Shown: in pieces, positions 17,559 through 26,877 of the stretch
Numbering within the stretch: position 1 is the stretch's first letter
How the letters are laid out: every line of letters starts with the position of its first letter
Source of the DNA: G965197555 sp965197555
GTDB lineage: Bacteria > Chloroflexota > Dehalococcoidia > Lucifugimonadales > UBA3495
Direction: 5' to 3'
Length of the DNA: 64,000 bases
Assembly (NCBI GenBank): GCA_965197555.1
Contig: OZ240213.1
Location: 992,001 to 1,056,000, forward strand
Made by a program: the position numbers and the translations under genes
The notes under the pieces: model-generated
Told to the model about the DNA's origin: nothing
The model's input: the letters and a program-made list of their open reading frames with translations, nothing else
The model's database searches: none

Positions 17559-17845
17559 AACGCTATCACCAAATGGCGAGCTTTCGCAGATCTTTCTGGT
17601 TCTCCACCTAACGCAAACGCCTCCGTTCGTCATGAGCTCGCCGAAGGGCCGTTGATCGTCTAGTTATCCACCTAAAGGATATACCCCGTCCGTCCTGCGC
17701 CTGCCGGAGGGCTCGCCACAAAGGGACTTCCCATCAACAGGCCCCGGCTGTAGGAACCCGGAAATTGACATGCTATATGCTCCCTCCTACAATCGTAGTC
17801 CGCTAAAGGAATCGTCGAGAGCCGCCTTGCGCAGAGGGGGAAGTG
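17559..17845. repeat. Gene-free gap with diverged dispersed repeats
   Basis: No gene is seen between the antitoxin promoter and the VOC gene. Pieces such as GTTCGTCATGAGCTCGCCGA (starting near 17,625) and GCCGGAGGGCTCGCCAC (17,703-17,719) match the dispersed repeat family seen near 5,100 and 20,450. Confidence 0.5.
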
Positions 17846-18271
17846 ATGGCAAGGATTAAACATATCGCCCTATCCACCGAGGACCCAGCAAAAACTGCGG
17901 AGTTTTACAAAGAAGTCTTCGGCCTTAGTGAGCTGCGCAGGCAGCCTGCCGATACCGGCGCCGATGGTGTGTGGCTTACCGACGGTTACATCTATTTCGC
18001 AGTGCTCAAATACGGCAGTGACGATGCTCCCAATCTAGGAGAAGGGCCTTCCACCGTCGTGGGGGTCCACCACATTGGTTTCTACGTGGATGACCTGGAA
18101 GAGTCCAGGGCAACCATTGAGGGAGCCAACGCCACTGAGTGCCCGGGGAGTACTGCCGCTAACCGTAAGTACAAAGGTCCGGACGGGCTCATGATCGACA
18201 TGCGAGTGAGAGGATGGGACGAGCAGATCAAGGCCAGGGCGCAACTGTACGAGCTCGCCGGCCCGGTTTAA
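17846..18271 (+). CDS. VOC-family protein
   Basis: This single-module VOC protein has 141 residues. ARIKHIALSTEDPAKTAEFYKEVFGL begins module 1, VVGVHHIGFYVDDLEES begins the second beta-alpha unit, and KGPDGLMIDMRVRGWD ends it. His near residue 7 (KHIA), His in VHHIGF and a late Asp could bind metal. The ATG at 17846 follows a purine-rich GGGGGAA. The substrate is unknown; the methylmalonyl-CoA epimerase and extradiol dioxygenase subgroups share this fold. Confidence 0.8.
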   Translation: MARIKHIALSTEDPAKTAEFYKEVFGLSELRRQPADTGADGVWLTDGYIYFAVLKYGSDDAPNLGEGPSTVVGVHHIGFYVDDLEESRATIEGANATECPGSTAANRKYKGPDGLMIDMRVRGWDEQIKARAQLYELAGPV

Positions 18272-18355
18272 GCTCACTTAGTCTGGGGACCTTCCAGGTG
18301 TTCGGGTGACTGGCCAACATTCGTTGGCGTCCGGACTATGTCTTAGGACCAATCA

Positions 18356-19387
18356 TTGCCCGCAATCGATAAATTTCTACCAACCTCTGTAATCGGGAGC
18401 TATGCTACCCCAGGCTGGCTGTGGACCGCCCTGGAGGAGATCAAAGCTGGCCGCTATGGTCAAACGGATGAACGCGAAACCTTCGACGACGCAGTAAACA
18501 TCGCAATCCGGGACCAGGAAAGGGCGGGGGTGGACATCATCACCGATGGCGAGATGCGTCGCTACTTGTTTGTCCAAAACTTCTATGCCAGGGTGGAAGG
18601 CCTACAGTCGCAGCCTCCGCTCCGGCAGACTGGGTTCTATGCCTACGATAGCGTGCCTCGGTACCTGTTGACCGGCCCCATCACTATCCCGCAAGGGCTG
18701 GGAGTGGCCGATGAGTTCCGCTATCTCCGGGCGAATACGGAACGGGCGGTCAAGGCGACGTGCCCCGGTCCTTTAACTCTCACCATCCACATCAGGCTCA
18801 GAGACTCGTCAGTGTATGAATCCCGCACCGAGCTGGCCATGGAGTTCGCTCGAGCAATCAACGCGGAGCTGAAGGATCTGGTAGCGATGGGCGCCGCTTA
18901 CGTCCAAATAGACGAGCCGTCGGCGGCCATCGTTGAAGGGTCAATCGACGAATGGGTGGAACTGCTGAACGTGGCCTTTGATGGCGTGGACGCTCGCCGC
19001 TGCCTTCACGTTTGCTTTGGCAATCTGCTCAGTCGGCCCCGGGGCAAACGCCAGTACGGTCGGCTGTTTCCGGCGTTAGGGAACGTTACTGCCGAGGAGT
19101 TCTCCTTCGAGTTCGCCAACCGGGAGATGACTGAGCTGGAGGTGCTGAAAGAGGTCGGGCCGGACCGGGACTTGAGCGTGGGACTGGTGGACGTAAAGTC
19201 CTTCTGGATTGAGCCTCCCCAAGAAATCGCCCAACGGGTAAAGCAAGTCGCGGAGCACGTCTCCCCAGAGCGAATCACTGTAACCCCCGACTGCGGGTTC
19301 TTCCCGGTCCCGCGGTGGCTGGCCTTCGAGAAGCTGAAGAACATGGTGGCGGGAGTGGATATTGCCCGCCGAGAGCTTGTCGGCTAA
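18356..19387 (+). CDS. Cobalamin-independent methionine synthase (MetE C-terminal domain)-like protein
   Basis: The 343-residue protein corresponds to the catalytic C-terminal barrel of MetE alone. Zn ligands are visible at H218 and C220 (HVCFG), probably E252 (SFEFAN) and C313 (DCGFF). The homocysteine-binding IDEPS segment is at residues 185-189, and the barrel starts with SVIGSYATPG. Stand-alone MetE-core proteins transfer methyl groups from corrinoid proteins or other donors to thiols; the true donor and acceptor are not clear. The start is a TTG at 18356 preceded by AGGA, because no in-frame ATG exists before the conserved core. Confidence 0.82.
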   Translation: MPAIDKFLPTSVIGSYATPGWLWTALEEIKAGRYGQTDERETFDDAVNIAIRDQERAGVDIITDGEMRRYLFVQNFYARVEGLQSQPPLRQTGFYAYDSVPRYLLTGPITIPQGLGVADEFRYLRANTERAVKATCPGPLTLTIHIRLRDSSVYESRTELAMEFARAINAELKDLVAMGAAYVQIDEPSAAIVEGSIDEWVELLNVAFDGVDARRCLHVCFGNLLSRPRGKRQYGRLFPALGNVTAEEFSFEFANREMTELEVLKEVGPDRDLSVGLVDVKSFWIEPPQEIAQRVKQVAEHVSPERITVTPDCGFFPVPRWLAFEKLKNMVAGVDIARRELVG

Positions 19388-19416
19388 GCCAAGTCAGGCC
19401 TCAGCGGGGTGTTGCG

Positions 19417-20262
19417 TCAGCGGAGCAACTTCTCGGCCAGGCTTTCCAGCGAATTCAGGGTCTCGTCGCCCGCCCCGGAAGGTAGGGACACGGTAGCGCT
19501 ATCGGCGCCAGCCTCTTCCAACTGGTTGATCTCATCAGGGTCCGGAGTCGCGTTGTATACCATGAGGCGTATCGACTTGGGGTCGCGCCCAGCGGCTTCA
19601 GCGAGTTCATCCAGCGTGGCCCGGCCCATCTTGACTTGTTCCGGGGTTACCCGCACCGGCATCCAGCCGTCGCCCCAAGCCACCACTCGTTTGAACACGT
19701 TCGGGGCGAAACCGCCTAGGAATACCGGAGGATGCGGCTTCTGGACCGGCTTGGGGTAGGAGCGGACGGGCGGGAAATCGAAAAACCGGCCATGAAACTC
19801 CGCTTCATCCTTGGTCCATAGCTCTTTCATCGCCAAAATTGCTTCTCTTGTCTGGCCCCATCGGTGCTCAAAGTTGCCACCCATGATCTCCGTCTCTTCC
19901 TTGAGCCAGCCTGCTCCGATTCCGAAAATGACCCGGCCACTGGAGAAATGGTCCAGGGTGGCAATCTGTTTGGCCTGTACCAAGGGATTGTGCTCGGGCA
20001 CCAGGCAGACTCCGGTCCCCAGCTTGATTCTTTGCGTAACTCCGGAGGCCCGAGCCAGACCAATGAAGGGGTCTCCCAGATCGTGCATGAAGGGGGGGAT
20101 GGAGCCGTCCGGGGTCCCTCCATAGCGGGAGGTGGTGTGCACCGGGACTATGGGGTGTTCGGGGAGCCAGAGAGACGCGAAACCCAGCGCTTCGGTCCTC
20201 TGGGCCACCACTGCTATATCCATCGAGTGGCTGGAAATCGACGTTGAAACTCCAATTTCCAT
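19417..20262 (-). CDS. LLM-class flavin/F420-dependent oxidoreductase (second copy)
   Basis: This 281-residue luciferase-like protein is a distant paralogue of the 7728-8663 gene. It has EIGVSTSISS at the N-terminus, QRTEALGFASLWLPEH, FGIGAGWLKEETEIMG and KPHPPVFLGGF. The GIGAGWLxEE loop and PHPP motif place it in the F420-dependent LLM group. AAAGGAC precedes the ATG at 20262. It is convergent with the MetE-like gene. The substrate is unknown. Confidence 0.88.
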   Translation of the reverse strand: MEIGVSTSISSHSMDIAVVAQRTEALGFASLWLPEHPIVPVHTTSRYGGTPDGSIPPFMHDLGDPFIGLARASGVTQRIKLGTGVCLVPEHNPLVQAKQIATLDHFSSGRVIFGIGAGWLKEETEIMGGNFEHRWGQTREAILAMKELWTKDEAEFHGRFFDFPPVRSYPKPVQKPHPPVFLGGFAPNVFKRVVAWGDGWMPVRVTPEQVKMGRATLDELAEAAGRDPKSIRLMVYNATPDPDEINQLEEAGADSATVSLPSGAGDETLNSLESLAEKLLR

Positions 20263-20441
20263 GTTGCTGTCCTTTATAGTTGACTTTAGATGGCGATCGC
20301 ATACACGCTACCCCATTGCCCTACGATGCCTGGCCTCGATGGGCGGCCTGCGACCTGACGAGGTCAAGTATCCCATGGGGTAGGGCTCTCAGCAACCCGC
20401 CGCGAGTTAGTGGGGGCTGTTTGTCCTCGTAGACCGTGAGA

Positions 20442-20531
20442 AGTCTGTTGGTGGCGAGCCTTCGACCAGCTCAGGCCGAACGGGATAGTCCGTTGGTGGC
20501 GGACCTTTGATTAGCTTAGAAGGAATCGGGA
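20442..20531. repeat. Two 45-bp imperfect tandem repeats (dispersed family)
   Basis: Two adjacent 45-base units (20442-20486 and 20487-20531) share AGTC-GTTGGTGGCG and a core resembling CCTTCGACCAGCTCAGGCCG, the inverse orientation of the repeat near 5,100. The second unit is more diverged and runs up to the glycerophosphodiesterase stop. The rest of the 276-bp gap shows no gene. Confidence 0.6.
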
Positions 20532-20538
20532 GAGCTCG

Positions 20539-21255
20539 CTACCCAGGCTCGAATCCCTCGAAGACGACGTTGTCGCACCACTTGAGGGATCTCTTGTATT
20601 CGCCAAGGGACTTGGCAGTCCATCCCAGAATTGGCAGCCCCTGCCCTTTTTGCCTGGCAGCCGCCCAGTTGGGCAGGTCTCCTATTCGGTAGTTGACGAA
20701 TGCGGGACAGCATGACCGGGAGAACAGCAACTGTTTTCTGAAGCCCCCTGAATGGGGCGTCCTGCCAATGATCAATCCCCTGGGGATCGGCTGGGCGTTG
20801 ATCCGGAACCATCTCAATGAACGCGGGTTGAAGGACTGAACAGCTAAGGGGCCTTGATAGGTGTTGAGAAGGGCCAGGATGGATTCCTCTAGCATTCCAG
20901 GTTCCCCATCGTTCTTGATTTCCAATAGGATTGGCGTCCGGCCTTGCGCCATCTCCAAAACTTCAGCCAATAATGGCACCCCTTGGCCGGAGCCCAACAA
21001 CCGCAGGTCCCGCAAGTGGTCCCGTTGCAGGCTGGATAGTTGGTGGACATCCCCAGTCATGCGCGCGGTGTTGTCATCGTGAAAAACCACTGGGTTGCCG
21101 TCGCCCAGGAGACGAACATCTAGCTCGATGCCGTAGCTTCGGTCAATGGCTCGGGCGAAGGCGGCCATGGAGTTTTCGGGGTATCTGCCATCGCCGGAAT
21201 GCAGCCCCCGATGAGCGATCGGTCTGCCTTTGAGCCAGGATAACTCAGCGTCCAC
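20539..21255 (-). CDS. Glycerophosphodiester phosphodiesterase family protein
   Basis: The 238-residue GDPD-type TIM barrel hydrolyses glycerophosphodiesters to glycerol-3-phosphate and an alcohol. Catalytic and metal motifs are PIAHRGLHSG, PENSMAAF, IELDVRLLGDG, VVFHDDN and LLEIKN. A GTG start at 21255 has AGGAG nine bases upstream. No signal peptide is seen, so it is probably cytoplasmic. It lies 48 bases downstream of a GPH-family transporter gene in the same direction, which suggests an operon. Confidence 0.88.
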   Translation of the reverse strand: MDAELSWLKGRPIAHRGLHSGDGRYPENSMAAFARAIDRSYGIELDVRLLGDGNPVVFHDDNTARMTGDVHQLSSLQRDHLRDLRLLGSGQGVPLLAEVLEMAQGRTPILLEIKNDGEPGMLEESILALLNTYQGPLAVQSFNPRSLRWFRINAQPIPRGLIIGRTPHSGGFRKQLLFSRSCCPAFVNYRIGDLPNWAAARQKGQGLPILGWTAKSLGEYKRSLKWCDNVVFEGFEPG

Positions 21256-21303
21256 GGTGGCCTCTCCTCTGAGAATATATCAGGTTGGAAATACTCGGCT
21301 GGG

Positions 21304-22707
21304 TCACTGGCGCCCGTCGAGGGGAGAGGTGTCTACATCGAGACCCGCAGCAATTACGGATTCCCTGGTCACTGTGCTGGGCAATCCGTAGCCCCTGAAC
21401 AAACAGTAGCTGAAGAATGCCACAAATCCAGCCACCGGCCCTACAAGCCTGATGCCCAGGGGGTTTTCGGCCGTCTCTCCAAGGGTGAGGACCAAGGCCA
21501 AGAGCAAAGGAGCAAAGGATGATCCGATTTTCTCGAAAAGGTTTTGAGTCATGTAGAACATGCCCTCCCGCCTCATGCCGGTCCTCAAGTGATCGTAATC
21601 AGTGATGTCTGCGGTGATGGCCCTGGGCAACAGGTTAACTCCCGCCATTGGGATGCCAGCCAGGAATGCCATAACCAGACCCTGGGCCAACTTCGGGATA
21701 CCCGGAATGAAGCCGGCGAAGAACAGGAACGGCATATATATGGCCGTACCCAACAAGCACGCCGAGTACACCCAGCGCTTGCCCAAGGGATTGCTCAACT
21801 TCCAGAGACCGAACGCCCCAAGCACCATCGCTGCCAGCGCGGATAACGTTATCAAGGAGATCGCCCCACCGCTGTTGTTACTGCCCAGAACCGCGGTGAC
21901 AAAGAAAGGCAACCAGCCGGTGATCATCACCACCGCTAGCTGAAAAAGGACGAAGGTGGGTAGGAAATACAGGAACTGGGTGTTCGTAAGGGTGTGCCTA
22001 AAAGCCTCCCGCAGCGGAATCCTGGCTACAGGTGTGTCGCGGGGAGCCTGGTCCCATATAGCGCTTAGGCCCAGGTACCTAAAGCACAGACCTACCCCTG
22101 CCATTACGGCGCCCATGACCTTGAAATCGAAGGCACCGCTTATGATCCCGGAGAGCACCAGGCCCAACACCGCTCCCAGGATTCCGAAGTAGAGCTGCCA
22201 TAGCACCAGGCTCATTCGGTCTTGGTGGCTTCTCACTAACTCCGGAAACAGCGCCTCATAGGGTCCTCCGGACAGGCTGGCGCCTAGAAAGAACAGCTCC
22301 AAGATCACAAAGAGATACACCGCGTTGGCGACGCTGGCGTTTCCCCAGGGTGTAATCCAGAGCAACGCGAAACATAAGACGTAAGGTGGGGTAGAGAATA
22401 GGATGAAGGGAATGCGGCGGCCCCAACGGCTGCGCGTCCTGTCGCTCCACCAACCAATAATGGGGTCATCCAGGGCTTCTATGATGCGTCCAACGGTGAG
22501 TAGGCCGCCCACCAGCACCCTGGGGTCAGCGATTATAGGTCCCCAGACCAGGCCAGGTACTGCGGCAGGGAGGCCCAAATCCTCCGGTGGGACCAGAAAG
22601 AAGAGAAGCCATAGGTTCCTAGTCTGAGCAATGGCTTGATTTCCGATCTGGTCGGACGCGTAGAGCAGCTTGCGCACCAGGGGCAACCGAGGAGTTGGTG
22701 TGGACAT
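21304..22707 (-). CDS. GPH-family (MelB-like) major facilitator transporter
   Basis: This 467-residue integral membrane protein has about twelve hydrophobic segments. The GPH/MelB signature is clear: YASDQIGNQAI at the start, DDPIIGWWSDRTRSRWGRR (the loop 2-3 motif) and a long IISGAFDFKVMGAVMAGVGL segment. It probably co-transports a sugar or glycoside-like substrate with a cation. The downstream glycerophosphodiesterase suggests a phosphodiester or glycoside substrate; this is inference. Confidence 0.88.
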   Translation of the reverse strand: MSTPTPRLPLVRKLLYASDQIGNQAIAQTRNLWLLFFLVPPEDLGLPAAVPGLVWGPIIADPRVLVGGLLTVGRIIEALDDPIIGWWSDRTRSRWGRRIPFILFSTPPYVLCFALLWITPWGNASVANAVYLFVILELFFLGASLSGGPYEALFPELVRSHQDRMSLVLWQLYFGILGAVLGLVLSGIISGAFDFKVMGAVMAGVGLCFRYLGLSAIWDQAPRDTPVARIPLREAFRHTLTNTQFLYFLPTFVLFQLAVVMITGWLPFFVTAVLGSNNSGGAISLITLSALAAMVLGAFGLWKLSNPLGKRWVYSACLLGTAIYMPFLFFAGFIPGIPKLAQGLVMAFLAGIPMAGVNLLPRAITADITDYDHLRTGMRREGMFYMTQNLFEKIGSSFAPLLLALVLTLGETAENPLGIRLVGPVAGFVAFFSYCLFRGYGLPSTVTRESVIAAGLDVDTSPLDGRQ

Positions 22708-22975
22708 TCAATGTCCCTAGCCACGATGGGACGAGGCTTGGTTGAATGCTCAATAGTTTAGCCGCTGGTGCGGGCTTCAGCCAAATGGCGATAGATACGG
22801 ACGGGTGTGGTACACAGCGTAAGGCTGGGGGAAGGTTGGTTGCCAGGAGCAGACAATGCCCTAGGCACACCTGGGGCTACCACCGGCAGCCCCGACAAGG
22901 ATTGAGGAGTTAGATCACGGTAGTGACGACAAGAACTCAGGGTGGGCGAGCCAATTAAGCTTCACCGCCCGGTGT

Positions 22976-23488
22976 CTAGGAAACGGCGGTCATCTCACGG
23001 GGCTTGAAGATATGCACGGGCGTCGATGCTCTGTCCCGCACCCGCTCCGCAATGCTGCCCTTGAGCAATTTAGTCAAACCCTTCCGGTCATGGGTGAACA
23101 TAGCAATTAGCTCGACCTGTTCATCGGCAGCGAAATTAGCGATCCCTTCGGCTACTGAATTGGCTTCAATTACTTCGCACTGCCATTGACCGATCTTCCC
23201 GCCTAATCCGTACGCCACGCCGTGGAGATATTCCAAGGCCTGCTCCCGGTAGTTTGGTTCGCGGTCTTTGCGAGGGTAAATCACATGTAGGAGAATCCCC
23301 ACGCCGTTAGAAGCCAACATTTTCTGGACTTGAGGAAGAATTGATTCCGCTTCCGGGGACTTGTCCAGCGGGACCACCATCTTGTAATAATTCGCCGCGG
23401 CGGCTCCGGCGAATTGCATCAAATAGAGGCAGTTGCCAAGGGCAAGTTCAACCAAGTTTACTTGCTCGTCCACGTCTCTCAACATCAT
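22976..23488 (-). CDS. Universal stress protein (UspA)-like protein
   Basis: This protein of about 170 residues has a UspA alpha/beta fold: MVVPLDKSPEAESILPQV in the middle, then LLHVIYPRKD, then ELIAMFTHDRKGLTKLLKGSIAERV and VHIFKPRE. The nucleotide loop G-x2-G-x9-G(S/T) is only partly matched (HDRKGLTKLLKGSIAE), so ATP binding is uncertain. An N-terminal extension of about 35 residues precedes the usual start. The ATG at 23488 is chosen because a GGGGGTG lies about 8 bases upstream; ATG at 23494 and 23485 are alternatives. Confidence 0.75.
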   Translation of the reverse strand: MMLRDVDEQVNLVELALGNCLYLMQFAGAAAANYYKMVVPLDKSPEAESILPQVQKMLASNGVGILLHVIYPRKDREPNYREQALEYLHGVAYGLGGKIGQWQCEVIEANSVAEGIANFAADEQVELIAMFTHDRKGLTKLLKGSIAERVRDRASTPVHIFKPREMTAVS

Positions 23489-24111
23489 GCTCATCACCCC
23501 CTTGGTTCACTCGAGGTCGTTATATGGTTAAGGGACCGCTCTTCTGTCCATCCAAGGTAGAAACAACGTTGATCCAATTGGTTCGCCTACAGTATCCCAA
23601 CCTACAACAAAATGTCAACATTGGGATGAATTTCACAGACGTTTCGTAGTAACATGGCCGTTGTGACATAATTCACAATCTTCTTTGGTATGTTCTCTCC
23701 GTGTTTCGTAAGTGATAGCTCTCATTGGTGGTTAGATATTCAAAGACCGTAGGAGGGTAGAGTTCTAAGAGGAAGGGGGACCGCAGCGGGAGCGCTGAGA
23801 TTGCTGCTCTGCAGGATGTGTAACGTAGGGCTACAACAAACAAGAGGCCAAGAATCTGTTCAAGAGTAGGGCTTGGCTAGAGGCACGAATCTTGAACACC
23901 AGGAGTGATAGAAACCTCTTTCCAGGACTACATGCGATAGCTCTTCTGCTCAGCGGGATCAAAGGGTCAGCCCGTAGCGCATTGCCGAACATCCCATCGG
24001 CGGCGGGCCACCTGCCAGAGTCGAAGAGTTCTCCTGCCTGGTCAGGAGGAATGACGGCGGTGGCGTAGCTGGAGATGTCATTCAAGACGGATGCAACGGT
24101 AGCTTTCTCTC
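23489..24111. other. Gene-poor gap downstream of the giant surface-protein gene
   Basis: The 623-bp stretch between the UspA-like gene and the giant gene has no convincing gene. An 84-codon minus-strand frame (23831-24085) has no recognisable motif or good ribosome-binding site. The sequence is more AT-rich around 23,560-23,720, where promoter elements for the UspA-like gene may lie (TATAAC on the minus strand near 23,523). Confidence 0.5.
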
Positions 24112-26877
24112 CTATCTCCGGCTACGTCGGGCCCAAGCGATGAAAACAGCTACCACAGCTATACCAATGACTACTGCCGCCACGATGAGCCACCAAGGGA
24201 ATCGTCCTTCCCACCAAGGGGATCCTCCGTCCCACCAAGGGAATCCCCCCTCTCCGCCGTCCTCCTCGGACAACACCGGCTCTAAGGTAGGTGTGAGTGG
24301 TGCGGTCGCAGTCGCGTCTGTGGACACTGGTGCAGGAGTCCTCGAAGGCTCCGGCGTTGATCTTGAGGCTGCCTCGGGTTCCGTTGTTGGTGTAGCAACA
24401 GGCTCCGGCGTCGGCGTTGGTATAGGAGTCACGGTAGGGCCCGACGTTGCTGTAGGTTGAGCCGTTGCCATTGGAGTGACCCCTCCAGTCGGCTCGGGAG
24501 TTGTTGTAGAAGTGACTGCTGGTGTCGGTTTCGGTGTAGATGTATCAGCAGGCACAGGACTTGGTGTAGGGTCGGGTGTGGGCGGCCCGTCTTCAGTCTC
24601 ACCTCGGCCCGATTCCGACCAAGGGCTCATTCCCTCAGCGTTGATAGCCCGTACCTGCACTTCGTAGCTGCTTATGGGGGTGAGGCCCCCCAGGGTCACA
24701 GAAGTGCCGGTGCCGTCGTACCCAGCGTCCCGGAATTGTCCCCCATCCTCCCGGTACTGTACGTCGTAACCGGTGATCTCCGGCCCCCGGTTATCGGGCG
24801 CCGTCCAATTAACCGTTAGGCCGGTCGGGCTGGCGCCACTCACTTCAGGGGCTGCTGGCGGCGGGGGCGGCTCTTCCAGGTCCTCTACCGTGATGGTCAC
24901 GTTGATGTTGTCAACTCCACCTTGGCCGTCCTGTACCCTCACCCGCACCGAGTACTCGTTCTTGACCTCGTAGTCCAACAAGGTCTTCGTGGTGAGCTGG
25001 CCGTTCCTAAGGTCCACAGCGAAGGACCCCTGGTCTGTTCCCAACATCGAGTATTCCAGCAGGTCATTGTCCATGTCGCTGGCTGTCACCGGAGCCCCTA
25101 CATCGGTCCCCACTACCACGTTCTCTGGAACCGTGCGGGCCGTGCTGTCGCCTTCACTGAAGGCGGGCGGGTTGTTGGCCGGTCCCCCATTTGTTCCGGG
25201 TCCCCCTCCAGATCCCCCTCCGCCCTCGGCCACGTCAGTAACGCTGATGGTGACGTCAATGGAATCATCGCTCACGTTGTCGTCGGGGTTGCCGTCGGAG
25301 TCCATGCCGTCTGTAACGGACACGGTGAATTTGTAACTTCTGTGTCCGGACTCGTAGTCGAGCCCGGTGCCCGGGCCCACTATGATCTGCCCTGTGGAGG
25401 AGTGGATGCCGAAGTAAGCCGCGCCGCTCCCTGACTTGGAGTAGTTGAGCTCATCGCCGTTCCGGTCGTAGGCCGCAACACTGCCAACGTTGCCGCCTGC
25501 CGCCATGTTCTCCGGCACGTTGAAGGTGACGCTTTCGTTTGCGAATGCAGGCTTAATGTTGGCTTGAGGGATGGCTTCCCCTTCTGCCTGGGGCCCTGGG
25601 CTGCGGAGGTTCACCGCGCGGACCTGGAAGTCATATACTCGGTCATTGAATAGGTTTTCCACCGTGTGCCCGGTGGGAAGTTGGCCTTCGATTCCGGGCA
25701 CCTCCTCCCAGTCATGGATGTCCAACACGTGGGCCGAGCCGGCCCCCACCAAGGCCGTGTGAGCGGCAGTGTCCACCGCTACGGAATACCCGAACCAATC
25801 GCCCGCCTCGCCGTCTTCGTCGGTCAGCTTTTTCTTCTGGCTCCATTCACCGTTGGAATCTCTGGTGAAGACGTAAGCCGCACCGGCGTCCAAGAGGTAC
25901 GAGGGCGAATTGGGGTCTGAATCGGGGTCAATGGGATCGTGTTGATACGCTCCCACCACAACGGTGGCAACTTCCACCGCCGTACCACCAACCACCACGG
26001 TATCAACGTCCACCGCCACCGAATACCCGAAGTAGTCGAGAGCATCGCCGTCGGCGGCGGTCAGCTTTTTCCCTCCGTCCCACAGGCCTCCCGAATCTCT
26101 GGTGAACACATAGGCCGCACCGGCATCCAGAAGGTACGAGGGTGAATTGGGGTCTGAATCGGGGTCAATGGGGTCGTGCTGATACGCTCCCACCGCGACG
26201 GTGGCAACTTCCACCTCGGCACCATCAACCTCCAGGGTATCAACGTCCACCGCTACGGAATACCCGAAGTTATCCTGCGCCTCGCCGTCGGAGGCGGTCA
26301 GCTTGTCGGTCTCATTCCCGTCGGCCCAGGCACCGGAGGACTTCACGAACACGTAGACCGAGCCCGAGTCAATAATGCCGTTGTCATCGTCCCCGGGCGC
26401 CCCGATCACAGCCGTATTACCGTCCAATGCTACGGAAACCCCGAACCAGTCGTCATCGGCGCTGTCTGAGGCGGTGAGCTTGGCCGCGGTACTGGTGGCG
26501 ACCCAGCCGCTGACGGGCTTCACGAATATGTAGGCCGAACCAGAATCTTCTAAGTCGTTTTCCTCGTCGTCGTCCTGGTACGCTCCTACTAGGACGGTGT
26601 CACCGTCCACCGCCACGGAATACCCGAAGTAGTCGAGGGCCGCGCCGTCGGAAGCCGTGAGCTTGGCGGTCTCAGTACTGGTGGCCCAGCCCCCTGTGGG
26701 CTTCACGAATACGTAGACCGAGCCGGAATCAGCGCCGGCGCCGTCGTTCCCAGGCGCCCCAACCACGACAGTATCACCGTCCACCGCCACGGAAATCCCG
26801 AAGTTGTCGTAGGCCGCGCCATCGAAGGCGGTCAGCTTGGCCGCCTGGGTCCACACACCCTCAACTCTGGTGAAGAC
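24112..26877 (-). CDS. C-terminal segment: end of propeller 5, cadherin-like domains, Fn3, stalk and TM anchor
   Basis: This segment lies downstream of the in-frame TAG. It contains six of the seven blades of propeller 5 (each with FG-x-SVAV), then the closing Fn3 half beginning HDWEEVPGI. Two cadherin-like repeats follow (FNVPENMAAGG..DYESGHRSYKFTVSVTD and RTVPENVVVGTD..DYEVKNEYSVRVRVQD), then an Fn3 domain, a Pro/Thr/Glu-rich stalk of about 110 residues and the hydrophobic helix WLIVAAVVIGIAVVAVFIAW with tail ARRSRR. If translated alone, a GTG at 26856 could start it, but it would lack a signal peptide. Two blades carry a near-identical insertion (PDSDPNSPSYLLDAG), which indicates recent blade duplication. 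Confidence 0.85.
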   Translation of the reverse strand, partial: VFTRVEGVWTQAAKLTAFDGAAYDNFGISVAVDGDTVVVGAPGNDGAGADSGSVYVFVKPTGGWATSTETAKLTASDGAALDYFGYSVAVDGDTVLVGAYQDDDEENDLEDSGSAYIFVKPVSGWVATSTAAKLTASDSADDDWFGVSVALDGNTAVIGAPGDDDNGIIDSGSVYVFVKSSGAWADGNETDKLTASDGEAQDNFGYSVAVDVDTLEVDGAEVEVATVAVGAYQHDPIDPDSDPNSPSYLLDAGAAYVFTRDSGGLWDGGKKLTAADGDALDYFGYSVAVDVDTVVVGGTAVEVATVVVGAYQHDPIDPDSDPNSPSYLLDAGAAYVFTRDSNGEWSQKKKLTDEDGEAGDWFGYSVAVDTAAHTALVGAGSAHVLDIHDWEEVPGIEGQLPTGHTVENLFNDRVYDFQVRAVNLRSPGPQAEGEAIPQANIKPAFANESVTFNVPENMAAGGNVGSVAAYDRNGDELNYSKSGSGAAYFGIHSSTGQIIVGPGTGLDYESGHRSYKFTVSVTDGMDSDGNPDDNVSDDSIDVTISVTDVAEGGGGSGGGPGTNGGPANNPPAFSEGDSTARTVPENVVVGTDVGAPVTASDMDNDLLEYSMLGTDQGSFAVDLRNGQLTTKTLLDYEVKNEYSVRVRVQDGQGGVDNINVTITVEDLEEPPPPPAAPEVSGASPTGLTVNWTAPDNRGPEITGYDVQYREDGGQFRDAGYDGTGTSVTLGGLTPISSYEVQVRAINAEGMSPWSESGRGETEDGPPTPDPTPSPVPADTSTPKPTPAVTSTTTPEPTGGVTPMATAQPTATSGPTVTPIPTPTPEPVATPTTEPEAASRSTPEPSRTPAPVSTDATATAPLTPTLEPVLSEEDGGEGGFPWWDGGSPWWEGRFPWWLIVAAVVIGIAVVAVFIAWARRSRR
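24190..24252 (-). repeat. Three 21-bp tandem repeats encoding PWW motifs before the TM helix
   Basis: Three 21-base units starting at 24190, 24211 and 24232 (CCACCAAGGG...) encode three successive seven-residue repeats, each with Pro-Trp-Trp. The last runs directly into the transmembrane helix. Aromatic repeats at this point may form a membrane-interface belt. Confidence 0.75.

Noticed and set aside
23831..24085. 84-codon minus-strand frame after the giant gene
   Set aside because: No recognisable motif, no good start signal and unlikely composition; treated as non-coding.
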